DNA of 13,782 bases from an uncultured Oscillospiraceae bacterium (GCA_900770015.1 CAAGIU010000202.1:1-13782), one strand, 5' to 3'. Counted from the first letter of the stretch, positions 7,202 through 13,782 are shown. Notes: a model not told the origin generated them from the letters alone. Numbers and translations: made by a program.

Positions 7202-8215
7202 ATGAATCGAATCCTTGCCCTGCTGCTGCTTGCGGCGGTGCTGTGGCTGCTGCCTGTTGGGGCATCGGCGCAGGAGGAGAGCTTCCTTCTGACCTTTGCC
7301 GGGGACTGCACCTTCGGCACCGACCAGCCCATCTTTGGGCAGGAGGGGAGCTTTGTCCAGCTGGTGGGGGAGGACACCGACTATCCCTTCCGGAATGTGG
7401 AACGCTTCTTCCTGGAGGACGATTTCACCATGGTCAACCTGGAGGGCGTGATGCTGGATGAAGGCTACTCCGGCAAAACCGGCTTTGCATTCCGGGGGCC
7501 GACGGATTATGTACGCATATTGTCGGAGCATGGGGTGCAGGCCGTCACCATCGCCAACAACCACACCATGGATTTTGGCATCCGGGGCTATGAATCCACG
7601 AAAGAGACGCTGACCCGGGCGGAGGTTTCCTTTGCCGAGGAGGGGGCGCCCACGGTCTTCATCACAGACCGGGGACTGAAAATCGGCCTGCTGGCCGCCA
7701 GCCTGACCGCCGGGATGCAGGACGTGCATGCCAATGAACTTCTGCAGATGCTGGAAGACCAGATTGCCCTTCTCCGGGAGCAGGGAGCGGAGCTCATCGT
7801 CTATGCCCTGCACTGGGGATGCGAGGGAACTTACCACCCCATCGCCGAGCAGGTGACCTTTGCCCATCAGCTGATCGACGCCGGTGTGGACATCCTCTAT
7901 GGCACCCATCCGCATGTGCTGCAGAGCATCGAGGAATATCACGGCGGCATCATCTATTACAGCCTGGGCAATTTCAGCTTCGGCGGCAACCATTGGCCCC
8001 CGGACTGCGATACCGCCATTTTGCAGCAGGAGGTCATCCGCAGCGGCGACGGCGAAGTGCGTCTGGGACAGCTGCACATTGTCCCTGCCAGCGTCACCAG
8101 TACGGGAACCAATCAGAACAATTTTCAGCCAACCCCCTATGAGCCGGGGACGCAGGGCTATGACCGGGTGCTTTCCAAGCTGGACGGCTCCTGGCCGCAG
8201 GTGCGAACCGGCTGA
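7202..8215 (+). CDS. Secreted CapA-like protein (PGA_cap metallophosphatase fold)
   Basis: A 337-residue protein with an N-terminal signal peptide (Leu/Ala-rich core 4-20, cleavage after ASA at 21-23). The PGA_cap family motifs are complete: FAGD (32-35), NLEG (79-82), ANNHTMD (118-124), LHWG (203-206), GTHPHVLQ (234-241) and SLGNF (254-258). These resemble the metal-binding layout of calcineurin-like phosphatases. The family is named for Bacillus CapA/PgsA of poly-gamma-glutamate synthesis, but most members have no proven reaction, and no PgsB/PgsC partners lie here. The start is ambiguous: an ATG at 7190 overlaps the capG stop by 8 nt but has GGAAGG directly against it; the ATG at 7202 has that motif 12 nt upstream and gives a cleaner signal peptide. 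It appears to be the last gene of the cap operon. I see no terminator after it. Confidence 0.85.
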   Translation: MNRILALLLLAAVLWLLPVGASAQEESFLLTFAGDCTFGTDQPIFGQEGSFVQLVGEDTDYPFRNVERFFLEDDFTMVNLEGVMLDEGYSGKTGFAFRGPTDYVRILSEHGVQAVTIANNHTMDFGIRGYESTKETLTRAEVSFAEEGAPTVFITDRGLKIGLLAASLTAGMQDVHANELLQMLEDQIALLREQGAELIVYALHWGCEGTYHPIAEQVTFAHQLIDAGVDILYGTHPHVLQSIEEYHGGIIYYSLGNFSFGGNHWPPDCDTAILQQEVIRSGDGEVRLGQLHIVPASVTSTGTNQNNFQPTPYEPGTQGYDRVLSKLDGSWPQVRTG

Positions 8216-8252
8216 TATTGTCGGCTTTCTCCCGGGAAACCGAAAAAAAAGA

Positions 8253-8281
8253 TTGACCTGCCGACACTTTTCGGTTATAAT
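8253..8281 (+). promoter_or_regulatory. Consensus promoter of the rpmH cassette
   Basis: TTGACC (8253-8258) and TATAAT (8276-8281) are separated by 17 nt, with a run of eight A just upstream (8243-8250) that could act as an UP element. This is the strongest-looking promoter in the window, in line with the high demand for a ribosomal protein. The leader to rpmH is about 90 nt and holds only a small hairpin (GCCCTTAGGGC). Confidence 0.85.
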
Positions 8282-8379
8282 AGCGGAGTATGACTGTTAT
8301 TGGTCATTTAAAATGTGTTGCTGCGGCCCTTAGGGCTGTCGAGCATATGAACATTCTGATTTGAGGAGGTGTAATGAGT

Positions 8380-8514
8380 ATGAAGCGTACCTACCAGCCC
8401 ACCAAGCGTCACCGTTCCAAGGTGCACGGTTTCCGTCAGAGAATGGCTACTTCCAACGGCCGCAAGGTTCTTGCCCGCCGCCGTGCCAAGGGCCGCAAGG
8501 TCCTGTCCGCTTAA
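8380..8514 (+). CDS. rpmH: 50S ribosomal protein L34
   Basis: A 44-residue, Arg/Lys-rich protein starting [12 protein letters not shown] and ending GRKVLSA, with the conserved core HGFRQRMAT and [13 protein letters not shown]. Length and sequence match bacterial L34 of the large ribosomal subunit along its whole length. AGGAGGT ends 9 nt before the ATG at 8380. An ATG at 8374 would add Met-Ser but leaves only 3 nt, so the later start, which also matches other L34 N-termini, is preferred. It is the first gene of the rpmH-rnpA-yidD-yidC-khpB cassette and is followed by a hairpin that may limit read-through into rnpA. Confidence 0.97.
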   Translation: MKRTYQPTKRHRSKVHGFRQRMATSNGRKVLARRRAKGRKVLSA

Positions 8515-8568
8515 TGAGCATTGGACGCCCCGAATTGGGAATGTTGCTCTGAGCGAAATGGGAGCGAA

Positions 8569-8605
8569 AGCGGGGCGAATGGTTATTCGCCCCGCTCCCT
8601 TTTTT
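8569..8605 (+). terminator. Hairpin-plus-U-tract between rpmH and rnpA (attenuator)
   Basis: A perfect 11-bp G+C-rich stem (arms 8569-8579 and 8586-8596, 6-nt loop), then CCC and six T (8600-8605). It has the form of an intrinsic terminator inside the cassette. As no clear new promoter was seen before rnpA, partial termination is the likely role, giving more L34 than downstream product. An RNA-processing or stability role is the alternative. Confidence 0.75.
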
Positions 8606-8622
8606 ATGTTGGGAGTATCGAT

Positions 8623-8967
8623 ATGAAGTTTTCCACCAGTTTGAAGCTCAATCACATTTTTCGCAGGCTGTACCACACCAACGGCTTTGCGGATTCCTGT
8701 CTGGTGCTGTATGCCCGGAAGAACCGTTCAGGGATGAACCGGGTGGGCATCACCGTCAGCAAGAAGCTGGGACATGCCGTGGTGCGCAACCGTACCCGGC
8801 GGCGTCTGCGGGAGGTCTACCGGCTGAACGAAGACAGGTTCCAGCCCGGCTGGGACATCGTGGTGGTTGCCCGGGGCCGCGCCGTCAACGCGCCCTTCCA
8901 CAAGCTGACTGCCAGCTTCCTGACCCTTGCGGCCAAGGCCGGAATTTTGATCGAGGATGCCCAATGA
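8623..8967 (+). CDS. rnpA: Ribonuclease P protein component
   Basis: A 114-residue basic protein that binds the RNase P RNA and aids 5' processing of tRNA precursors. The signature [14 protein letters not shown] is at 54-67, with upstream [13 protein letters not shown] and downstream DIVVVARG, all typical. The N-terminus ([11 protein letters not shown]) matches the usual start. The ATG at 8623 has GGGAG 7 nt upstream, a moderate site, and starts 18 nt after the hairpin's U-tract. The last codons overlap the yidD start (ATGA, 8964-8967). Length is normal. Confidence 0.96.
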   Translation: MKFSTSLKLNHIFRRLYHTNGFADSCLVLYARKNRSGMNRVGITVSKKLGHAVVRNRTRRRLREVYRLNEDRFQPGWDIVVVARGRAVNAPFHKLTASFLTLAAKAGILIEDAQ

Positions 8968-9176
8968 AAAAGGTGCTGCTGCTTCTCATCCGCTTCTATC
9001 AGAAATACATTTCCCCCGCCTTTCCGGCCAGATGCCGGTTCCGGCCGACCTGCTCGGCCTATGCTTATGAAGCAATCTGTAAATACGGGGCCCTCCGGGG
9101 CGGCTGGCTGGCGCTGAAGCGTTTTCTGAAATGCCATCCTTTTTACCACGGAGACATCTATGACCCCGTCCCATGA
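8964..9176 (+). CDS. yidD: Membrane protein insertion efficiency factor YidD
   Basis: A 70-residue protein with the YidD landmarks RFYQKYISP (10-18), [12 protein letters not shown], the [13 protein letters not shown] stretch, CHPF and the final DPVP. It assists YidC/Sec-dependent insertion of inner-membrane proteins, bound peripherally through its N-terminal helix. It overlaps rnpA by 4 nt, indicating translational coupling. The usual gG.DPVP end reads HGDIYDPVP here, a minor variation. Confidence 0.95.
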   Translation: MKKVLLLLIRFYQKYISPAFPARCRFRPTCSAYAYEAICKYGALRGGWLALKRFLKCHPFYHGDIYDPVP

Positions 9177-9201
9177 CTTCCAAAAATAAGGAGGAAAGTC
9201 C

Positions 9202-10452
9202 ATGTTCTTAGCATTCTCCCTTGCGGATATCATCCACATCCCCTTTGGCTATCTGCTGGAATGGCTGTATCAGCTTTTCAACAGCTATGGTGTTGCCCTG
9301 ATTCTGTTCTCCATTATTGTTCAGCTGGTCTTGCTGCCCATGACCGCCAAGTCCAAGAAGAGCATGATGAAGATGTCCCGCCTGCAGCCTGAGATGCAGG
9401 ATATCCAGCGCCGCTACGCGGATGATCCCCAGCGCCAGAATCAGGCCATTCAGGACCTGTATAAGACCGAAGGCGTTTCCATGGGCGGCGGCTGCCTGTG
9501 GAGCTTCCTGCCCATGCTGATCATTCTGCCCCTGTATACCGTGGTGCGCCAGCCCATTGTGTATATGCTCCACGAGAGCCTGGAGGTGGCCGAGCAGATC
9601 ATTGCCGTGCTGCAGAGCGCCGCTCCCGAGGCCTTCAGCGCCAACTCCTTCTACCATCAGATCACCGCTGCCCAGCTCCTGTCCCAGCCCGAATACGCCG
9701 AGCTGGTCAGGGCAGCCATCCCTGCCCTCAACGAGGCCACCCTGCAGGGCATCAACTTCAGCTTCCTGGGCATCAACCTGGGCATGATCCCCGAGTTCAA
9801 TGTGTTCGCAGCCAGCTTCTGGGTCTGGCCCAAGATCGGCGCCTTCCTGGTGGCCCTGCTGTCCGCAGGCAACCAGGTGGTCACCATGTGGATCTCCCAG
9901 AAGATGAACGACTCCGTGGTCACCAACAAGGACGGCATCCAGGATAAGGAGACCGCCCAGAATTCCCAGGCTGCCCAGACCAACAAGGTCATGATGTACA
10001 CCATGCCGCTGATGATGCTGTGGATCGGCTTCACCGTTCCCGCGTCACTGTCCCTGTACTGGTTTGTGGGCGGCGTGGTCAGAACCGTGGAGGATGTCAT
10101 CCTGACCAAGAAGTACCGCAAGCTCTATGACGCCGAGGACGCCGAGCGCCTGAAGCGCCGCATGGAGCTGGATAAGATTGAAGCCGAGAAGGAACGCGTC
10201 CGTGCCGAGCGCCGGGCTGCCAATCCCAACGGCATCACCGAAAATACCAGCAAGAAGAAAATGCAGAAGAAGCAGCGCGAGCAGGAAGAGGCCGAGCGTG
10301 CTGCTGCCAGAAGCGAATACGCTGCCAGAAAGGGCATCGCTGTGGAAGAAGAGGAGACCCCCGACTGCATGTCCGGCATTCCCAGCCGTCCCTACTGCAA
10401 GGGCCGCAACTACGACCCCAACCGCTACGCTTCTGAGACTACGGAGGAATAA
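9202..10452 (+). CDS. yidC: Membrane protein insertase YidC (Oxa1 family)
   Basis: A 416-residue Gram-positive-type YidC, lacking the large periplasmic domain. Membrane segments are visible around 28-47, 98-118, 203-228, 263-281 and 282-300. The cytosolic hairpin LQPEMQDIQRRY (61-72) is typical. The N-terminus shows no lipobox Cys, unlike Bacillus SpoIIIJ. Position 41, where family members usually carry Arg or Lys in the hydrophilic groove, is Gln (FSIIVQLVLLP). The tail from about 303 is long, charged and probably coiled (KRRMELDKIEAEKERVRAE), apt for ribosome contact, and ends in a Cys/Pro/Tyr-containing piece. AAGGAGG at 9188-9194 supports the start. khpB follows 3 nt later. Confidence 0.95.
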   Translation: MFLAFSLADIIHIPFGYLLEWLYQLFNSYGVALILFSIIVQLVLLPMTAKSKKSMMKMSRLQPEMQDIQRRYADDPQRQNQAIQDLYKTEGVSMGGGCLWSFLPMLIILPLYTVVRQPIVYMLHESLEVAEQIIAVLQSAAPEAFSANSFYHQITAAQLLSQPEYAELVRAAIPALNEATLQGINFSFLGINLGMIPEFNVFAASFWVWPKIGAFLVALLSAGNQVVTMWISQKMNDSVVTNKDGIQDKETAQNSQAAQTNKVMMYTMPLMMLWIGFTVPASLSLYWFVGGVVRTVEDVILTKKYRKLYDAEDAERLKRRMELDKIEAEKERVRAERRAANPNGITENTSKKKMQKKQREQEEAERAAARSEYAARKGIAVEEEETPDCMSGIPSRPYCKGRNYDPNRYASETTEE

Positions 10453-10455
10453 GCT

Positions 10456-11367
10456 ATGGAAAAGACACTCATTGCCAGCGGCAATACCATTGATGAGGCG
10501 ATTGATTCCGCACTGGCGCAGCTGGGACTGGATCGGGACAATGTTTCCGTTCAGGTGCTCCAGCAGGCCAAGGCCGGCTTCCTGGGAATCGGCAGGCAGC
10601 AGGCCAAGGTTCAGGTGACCTACGAGGCACCCGATCCCGTGCCCGAGGCACCCAAGGTGGCTCTGTCCTCCGCCTCCCGTTCCAAGCCCAAGCCCGCCAA
10701 AAAGCCTGAGGCTCCCAAGGCTGAGCCCAAGCCCGAAGCACCCAAGGCAGAGCCCAAGCCTGAGACCCCCAAAGCTGAGGCGCCCAAGGCAGAGAAGAAG
10801 CTTGAGGCTCCCAAGCCCGAGAAGAGGGAGCGCCCCGCCCGGGAACCCCGGGAGAAGAAGCCCCAAGCACCCAAGGCTCCCGCAGAGCTCAAGGTCTATG
10901 CCCCCGCCGAGCCTGGTAGCGTGGAAGAGAAGATCGAGGTCTTTCTGAAGGGCCTGCTGGAGCATATGGGCTCCAAGGCAGTGCCCCACTGCTGGAAGGA
11001 AGAGAGCAATACTTATCAGGTGGAGCTGGTGGGTGAGGATCTGGGCTACCTGATCGGCCGCCGGGGCGATACCCTGGATGCCATCCAGCATCTGGCCAAC
11101 TACTCCATCAACCGCGGTGTGGAGGGCCACATCCGCATCAATGTGGATGCCGAAAGCTACCGGGAGAAGCGGGAGGAGAGCCTGCGCCGCTACGCCGTGA
11201 AGAAGGCGCAGCAGGTTCTGAAGATGCGCCGCCGCACCACTCTGGAGCCCATGAACGCCTATGAGCGCCATGTGATCCACGCCGCCCTGCAGGATATGGA
11301 GAACATCACCACCCATTCCACCGGCGTCGAGCCCAATCGCTGCGTCGTCATCGAATACGTCCGCTAA
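10456..11367 (+). CDS. khpB: KhpB/Jag RNA-binding protein (Jag_N, KH, R3H)
   Basis: A 303-residue protein. Jag_N is at 1-56 (GFLGIGRQQAKV at its end), a Pro/Lys/Ala/Glu linker at about 57-150, a KH domain with IGRRGDTLDAIQ (200-211), and a C-terminal R3H domain containing RHVIH (R271, H275). KhpB with KhpA binds RNA and affects cell division and elongation in Gram-positive bacteria. The start follows GGAGGAA, which overlaps the yidC stop, so the two are translationally coupled. The long repetitive linker makes it larger than the roughly 200-residue Bacillus Jag. It is the last gene of the cassette, followed by a terminator. Confidence 0.95.
   Translation: MEKTLIASGNTIDEAIDSALAQLGLDRDNVSVQVLQQAKAGFLGIGRQQAKVQVTYEAPDPVPEAPKVALSSASRSKPKPAKKPEAPKAEPKPEAPKAEPKPETPKAEAPKAEKKLEAPKPEKRERPAREPREKKPQAPKAPAELKVYAPAEPGSVEEKIEVFLKGLLEHMGSKAVPHCWKEESNTYQVELVGEDLGYLIGRRGDTLDAIQHLANYSINRGVEGHIRINVDAESYREKREESLRRYAVKKAQQVLKMRRRTTLEPMNAYERHVIHAALQDMENITTHSTGVEPNRCVVIEYVR
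10705..10812 (+). repeat. In-frame repeats coding the KhpB Pro-Ala-Lys-Glu linker
   Basis: Residues 84-119 of KhpB are built from imperfect tandem units of the type EAPKAEPKP, with shorter APKAE variants. The DNA repeats the same pattern of CCCAAGGC and GAGCCCAAG blocks. Such low-complexity linkers are often variable in length between strains; that is expected here but not shown. Confidence 0.6.
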
Positions 11368-11381
11368 AACAATTCCATAAC

Positions 11382-11422
11382 AAAACCGCCTGTGCGCATC
11401 GGAACGCACAGGCGGTTTTTTT
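11382..11422. terminator. Convergent bidirectional terminator between khpB and capA-like gene
   Basis: A perfect 15-bp stem (11382-11396 with 11405-11419, 8-nt loop CATCGGAA) containing CCGCCTGTGCG. Seven T end the plus-strand side (11416-11422); four T follow the stem on the minus strand. It lies between the khpB stop and the stop of the opposing CapA-like gene and can serve both, more strongly for khpB. Confidence 0.85.
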
Positions 11423-11427
11423 GAGGG

Positions 11428-12891
11428 TTACGCGGCGGGGCGCGTGGCGGTTTCGTAATCGGTTTCCCGGGCGATCTGCTCGGCGGTGAGATAGTTGATG
11501 GCATCTCCCAGACCGCCGCTGCCGGGCCCCCCCACCACCTCCATGGTCCGGGTGTAGGAGTCGCAGAGCTGCTGATAGGTGGCGTCGTCCACGCCGAACA
11601 TCTCCCGCCACTGGCTTTCCCTGCTGATGTCCAGGGGCAGGATCTCATAGCGGGTGATGGTGGCGCTGTCGCGCACCACCGTGTTGCCGTTAATGTCAAT
11701 GGCCCGCACCCAGGTGGGGGTCACGGAGACACTCTCCAGATACACCGCACCGTCGGAGTATTTGGAGAAGGTAACATAAAACAGCATACCGTCCTCGGTG
11801 TGGGCGGTGGAGATGCTGGTGATCTTGCCCAACCGCTGGTTGGATACGGCGTTGCCCATGGAGTAGATGATGACGGCTTTGTGGTTGGGGTCAACGGTGC
11901 TGGTGAGCAGGGCGCCGGGCTGCACCACATGGGGATGGCCGCCGATGATGACATCCACGCCCAGGTCGCAGAGCTTCTGGGCGATGGCCTGCTGGGTGGC
12001 GTTGGGGGTGAGCTTGTATTCCTGCCCCCAGTGGAGGTAGACGATGGTGGCCTCCGCGCCGTCCTCCTTCATCATGGCCAGCTGGGTTTCCAGCTCCCGG
12101 TAGAAGGGTTCGGGGTCGGACTGGCGGAAGCAGTTGATGATCTCATAGCCGTTGCTGCCCATGGGGTTGTAGTTCAGCGCCGGAGGGGTGGAGCCACTCT
12201 GGGAATCCTCGTAGGTGTAGGCGATCATGCCGATTTTGATGCCGTTGATGTCCTGGACGGTGTATTTTGGCTCGTCGCCGGAGAGCATGGTGCCCAGGTT
12301 CACCAGCCCCTTTTCCCGGACCACCTGGATGGTGCGCTCAAAGCCGGCCTGCTGGCTGTCGTAGCTGTGGTTGTTGGCGGTGAGGAGCATGTCAAAGCCG
12401 GCATCCTTTGCCGCGTCCACAATGGCATCGGGGCAGTTGAACATGGGGTTTCCCTGATAGGGCTTGGCGGTGCCGGCCAGGGTGGTTTCCAGATTGGCCA
12501 CGCTGAAGTCGGCCATGGCGGTGTACTCCGACAGATAGGGGAAGATGTAGCTGAAGTCATAGGTGCCGTCGCTCTGCTGGGCATCCCGGATGAGCTGGCC
12601 GTGCATCAGCAGGTCGCCGGTGGACAGAATGGTGGCCCTGGAAACCAGCTGGATGGGCGGCTCGGTGGGCGGTTCGGTGGGGGCGGTGGTTTCCGTGGTT
12701 TCGGTGGGCGGCTGGGTGGTGGGGTTGGTTTCGACGGCGTGGGTGATGGCGGGCAGGGTTTCCGCCGGGGCGGTGTCGAAGGGGAACTGGAAGCACATCC
12801 AGAGCAGCACACCGATGGCTGCGATCAGAATCAGAATCAGCGCAATGAGAACATTGCGGAGCGCATTGCTGCGGCGTCTCTTTTTTGCCAT
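11428..12891 (-). CDS. Membrane-anchored CapA-like protein (PGA_cap fold)
   Basis: A 487-residue protein: a basic start (MAKKRRR), one membrane segment at 12-32, then a Thr/Pro/Glu linker (about 40-80) resembling a wall-spanning spacer, then the PGA_cap domain. Motifs: STGDLLMHG (90-98), VANLETTL (131-138), TANNHSYD (171-178), LHWG (286-289), GGHPHVVQP (318-326) and SMGN (344-347). These put it in the same family as the protein at 7202-8215, but it has a stalk, a longer loop layout and an extra C-terminal region of about 100 residues. The putative metal-binding residues are intact, so a phosphatase-like hydrolase outside the cell is likely; the substrate is unknown. AGGAGG lies 7 nt before the ATG, and a promoter is at 12933-12961. 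Confidence 0.88.
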   Translation of the reverse strand: MAKKRRRSNALRNVLIALILILIAAIGVLLWMCFQFPFDTAPAETLPAITHAVETNPTTQPPTETTETTAPTEPPTEPPIQLVSRATILSTGDLLMHGQLIRDAQQSDGTYDFSYIFPYLSEYTAMADFSVANLETTLAGTAKPYQGNPMFNCPDAIVDAAKDAGFDMLLTANNHSYDSQQAGFERTIQVVREKGLVNLGTMLSGDEPKYTVQDINGIKIGMIAYTYEDSQSGSTPPALNYNPMGSNGYEIINCFRQSDPEPFYRELETQLAMMKEDGAEATIVYLHWGQEYKLTPNATQQAIAQKLCDLGVDVIIGGHPHVVQPGALLTSTVDPNHKAVIIYSMGNAVSNQRLGKITSISTAHTEDGMLFYVTFSKYSDGAVYLESVSVTPTWVRAIDINGNTVVRDSATITRYEILPLDISRESQWREMFGVDDATYQQLCDSYTRTMEVVGGPGSGGLGDAINYLTAEQIARETDYETATRPAA

Positions 12892-12932
12892 GAAGGGTCC
12901 TCCTGTTGTGGGAACGTTTGTTTTATTTGTTC

Positions 12933-12961
12933 ATCATAATATAGGAAAGGGAAAGTGTCAA
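12933..12961 (-). promoter_or_regulatory. Promoter of the membrane-anchored capA-like gene
   Basis: On the minus strand a perfect TTGACA (12956-12961) and TATGAT (12933-12938) lie 17 nt apart, about 40 nt before the start codon. A 9-bp inverted repeat (AGGATTTTT at 12962-12970, AAAAATCCT at 12992-13000) sits directly upstream of the -35. Confidence 0.75.
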
Positions 12962-13057
12962 AGGATTTTTGCGTTTTGGCAGATTCTTCAGAAAAATCCT
13001 AAGAACTGGCTGCTGCCCACGTGTTCACAATTTGTTCATACATATTCTCCCTCTGCG

Positions 13058-13066
13058 TGGTATCAT
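13058..13066 (+). promoter_or_regulatory. Possible extended -10 promoter for the PPOX-family gene
   Basis: TGG followed by TATCAT (13061-13066) gives an extended -10 (TGnTATCAT) about 40 nt before the start at 13106. No -35 at the right distance was seen (TTGTTC at 13032-13037 is 23 nt away), so this is a moderate call. Confidence 0.4.
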
Positions 13067-13105
13067 GAAAAACAGAAATTTGCGAAAAAACAGGAGGTTT
13101 GACAT

Positions 13106-13591
13106 ATGACAAGACGGGAATTTGAGGTCACCGATCCCAAAGTGATCCGGGACATTCTGGACAGCAGCAGCTATCTGCATCTGGGACTGGTGGATGAGGG
13201 GATGCCCTATGTGGTGCCCATGAACTATGGCTACACGCTGGAGGAGGGCAAACTGGTGCTGTATCTGCACAGCGCCACCAAGGGATATAAGCTGGATGTG
13301 ATCCGGAAGAACCCGGTATGCTGCTTTGAAATGGACTGTCACGTGGCGCCCTTCGAGGGGAAAATTGCCTGCCAGAACGGTATCACCTACCATTCCCTCA
13401 TGGGTCGCGGCAAGGCGGTGATGGTGGAGGACGTGGAGGAGAAGATCCGCGCCATGTCCCTGCTGATGAAGACCCAGACCGGTAAGGACTATGAGTTCAA
13501 CGAACGGCTGGTGTCCATCGTCAGCGTCATCCGCATCGATGTCAGCGAGTATACCGCCAAGCACCGCCCCCTCCCCTCCGAAATGCCCTGA
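13106..13591 (+). CDS. PPOX-family flavin-binding protein, NimA-like
   Basis: A 161-residue protein of the pyridoxamine 5'-phosphate oxidase-like split-barrel family (Pyridox_ox_2 / NimA type). Landmarks are MPYVVPMNYGY (33-43), LYLHSATKGYKLD (52-64) and NPVCCFEMD (69-77), followed by a GRGKAVMVED stretch. Relatives bind FMN or related cofactors as dimers, and some Nim proteins reduce nitroimidazoles. Sequence alone does not say whether this one does; an ordinary flavin reductase or cofactor-binding role is as likely. AGGAGGT (13092-13098) 7 nt before the ATG fixes the start. It stands alone, divergent from the CapA-like gene, with its own terminator. Confidence 0.85.
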   Translation: MTRREFEVTDPKVIRDILDSSSYLHLGLVDEGMPYVVPMNYGYTLEEGKLVLYLHSATKGYKLDVIRKNPVCCFEMDCHVAPFEGKIACQNGITYHSLMGRGKAVMVEDVEEKIRAMSLLMKTQTGKDYEFNERLVSIVSVIRIDVSEYTAKHRPLPSEMP

Positions 13592-13604
13592 TTTTCATAG
13601 ACGC

Positions 13605-13639
13605 AAACCCGGTACCTTTTTCGCAAGGTACCGGGTTTT
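13605..13639. terminator. Intrinsic terminator after the PPOX-family gene
   Basis: A perfect 14-bp inverted repeat (13605-13618 with 13625-13638, 6-nt loop TTTCGC) centred on CCCGGTACC, ending in four T. It lies 13 nt after the stop codon. The U-tract is short but the stem is strong. Confidence 0.75.
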
Positions 13640-13650
13640 CCATTGCCGCA

Positions 13651-13705
13651 AGGGGAGGATATCATCCTCCCGCCACGTAGGTTGTCTGCGTGTTTGGTTG
13701 AATGG
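13651..13705. repeat. Second, partial copy of the dispersed intergenic repeat
   Basis: GGGGAGGATATCATCCTCCC (13652-13671) equals the reverse complement of the right end of the element at 3449-3593. About 20 nt further, GTGTTTGGTTGAATGG (13690-13705) matches the reverse complement of 3536-3551 at 15 of 16 positions. The spacing is the same within one base, so the two share an origin. Only one end of the element is present. Confidence 0.65.
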
Positions 13706-13729
13706 TACCATCCAAAGGAAAGGGCCAAA

Positions 13730-13782
13730 GGCTCCCTCTGGGAGGGAGCTGTCAGCCAAAGGCTGACTGAGGGAGAGAGCCC
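13730..13782. repeat. Palindromic intergenic repeat running off the window edge
   Basis: Two adjacent hairpins: GCTCCCTC/GAGGGAGC (13731-13738, 13742-13749) and GTCAGCC/GGCTGAC (13751-13757, 13761-13767). The outer GGCTCCCTC and GAGAGAGCC also pair with one mismatch, giving an alternative cruciform-like fold. Similar GGCTCCCTC...CTGAGGGAG sequences are, from memory, frequent between genes in gut Clostridia. No coding content. It may continue past the end. Confidence 0.55.

Noticed and set aside
5899..7377. A 492-codon minus-strand frame
   Set aside because: Antisense shadow of capG, with no ribosome site or recognisable protein features.
10045..11409. A 454-codon Leu/Gly-rich minus-strand frame
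   Set aside because: Antisense to the yidC end and khpB, and it covers their terminator; low-complexity product from the linker repeats.
11800..12939. A 379-codon plus-strand Gly/Val-rich frame
   Set aside because: Antisense to the CapA-like gene and runs across its promoter; a compositional shadow.

Overview
The window looks like a chromosomal segment of a GC-rich, low-G+C-lineage-type gut Clostridia member, probably Oscillospiraceae-like. The evidence is a Gram-positive-type YidC without a large extracytoplasmic domain, a KhpB/Jag with Jag_N-KH-R3H order, AGGAGG ribosome sites, sigma-A type promoters, and small palindromic intergenic repeats of the kind common in such genomes. The taxonomic call is inference; no rRNA or other marker is present to fix it.

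Layout. (1) Bases 1-373: an A+T-rich edge with no supported gene, a strong bidirectional terminator hairpin, a 79-bp MITE-like element with TTAG on both sides, and a possible 32-residue small protein on the minus strand. (2) Bases 374-3346, minus strand: an exported M3-like zinc peptidase downstream of a MATE-family exporter, driven by a clear promoter at 3391-3419. (3) Bases 3347-3745: a divergent intergenic region with the MATE promoter, a 145-bp element with inverted-repeat ends and the capE promoter. (4) Bases 3746-8215, plus strand: capE, capF and capG, the set that converts UDP-GlcNAc to UDP-N-acetyl-L-fucosamine, followed by a secreted CapA-like (PGA_cap) protein. capF carries an in-frame TAG at 5411-5413 with both flanking halves otherwise intact. 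(5) Bases 8253-11422, plus strand: the conserved cassette rpmH-rnpA-yidD-yidC-khpB (ribosomal protein L34, RNase P protein, two membrane-insertion factors, RNA-binding KhpB), with a consensus promoter, an internal hairpin after rpmH and a palindromic terminator after khpB. (6) Bases 11428-12891, minus strand: a second, membrane-anchored CapA-like protein. (7) Bases 12892-13782: divergent promoters, a flavin-binding PPOX/NimA-like protein, its terminator, and two intergenic repeats, the last of which runs to the window edge.

How it fits together. The cap genes would supply an activated L-FucNAc sugar for a surface polymer, but no glycosyltransferase, flippase or polymerase lies next to them, so the product must be used elsewhere. 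The two CapA-like proteins bracket the L34-to-KhpB cassette. That cassette normally sits by dnaA/oriC with mnmE-mnmG after khpB; neither is here, so the locus has been rearranged. I did not find a convincing new multi-gene system. The best leads are the interrupted capF, the small ORF abutting the MITE, and the CapA-like genes around a relocated core cassette.
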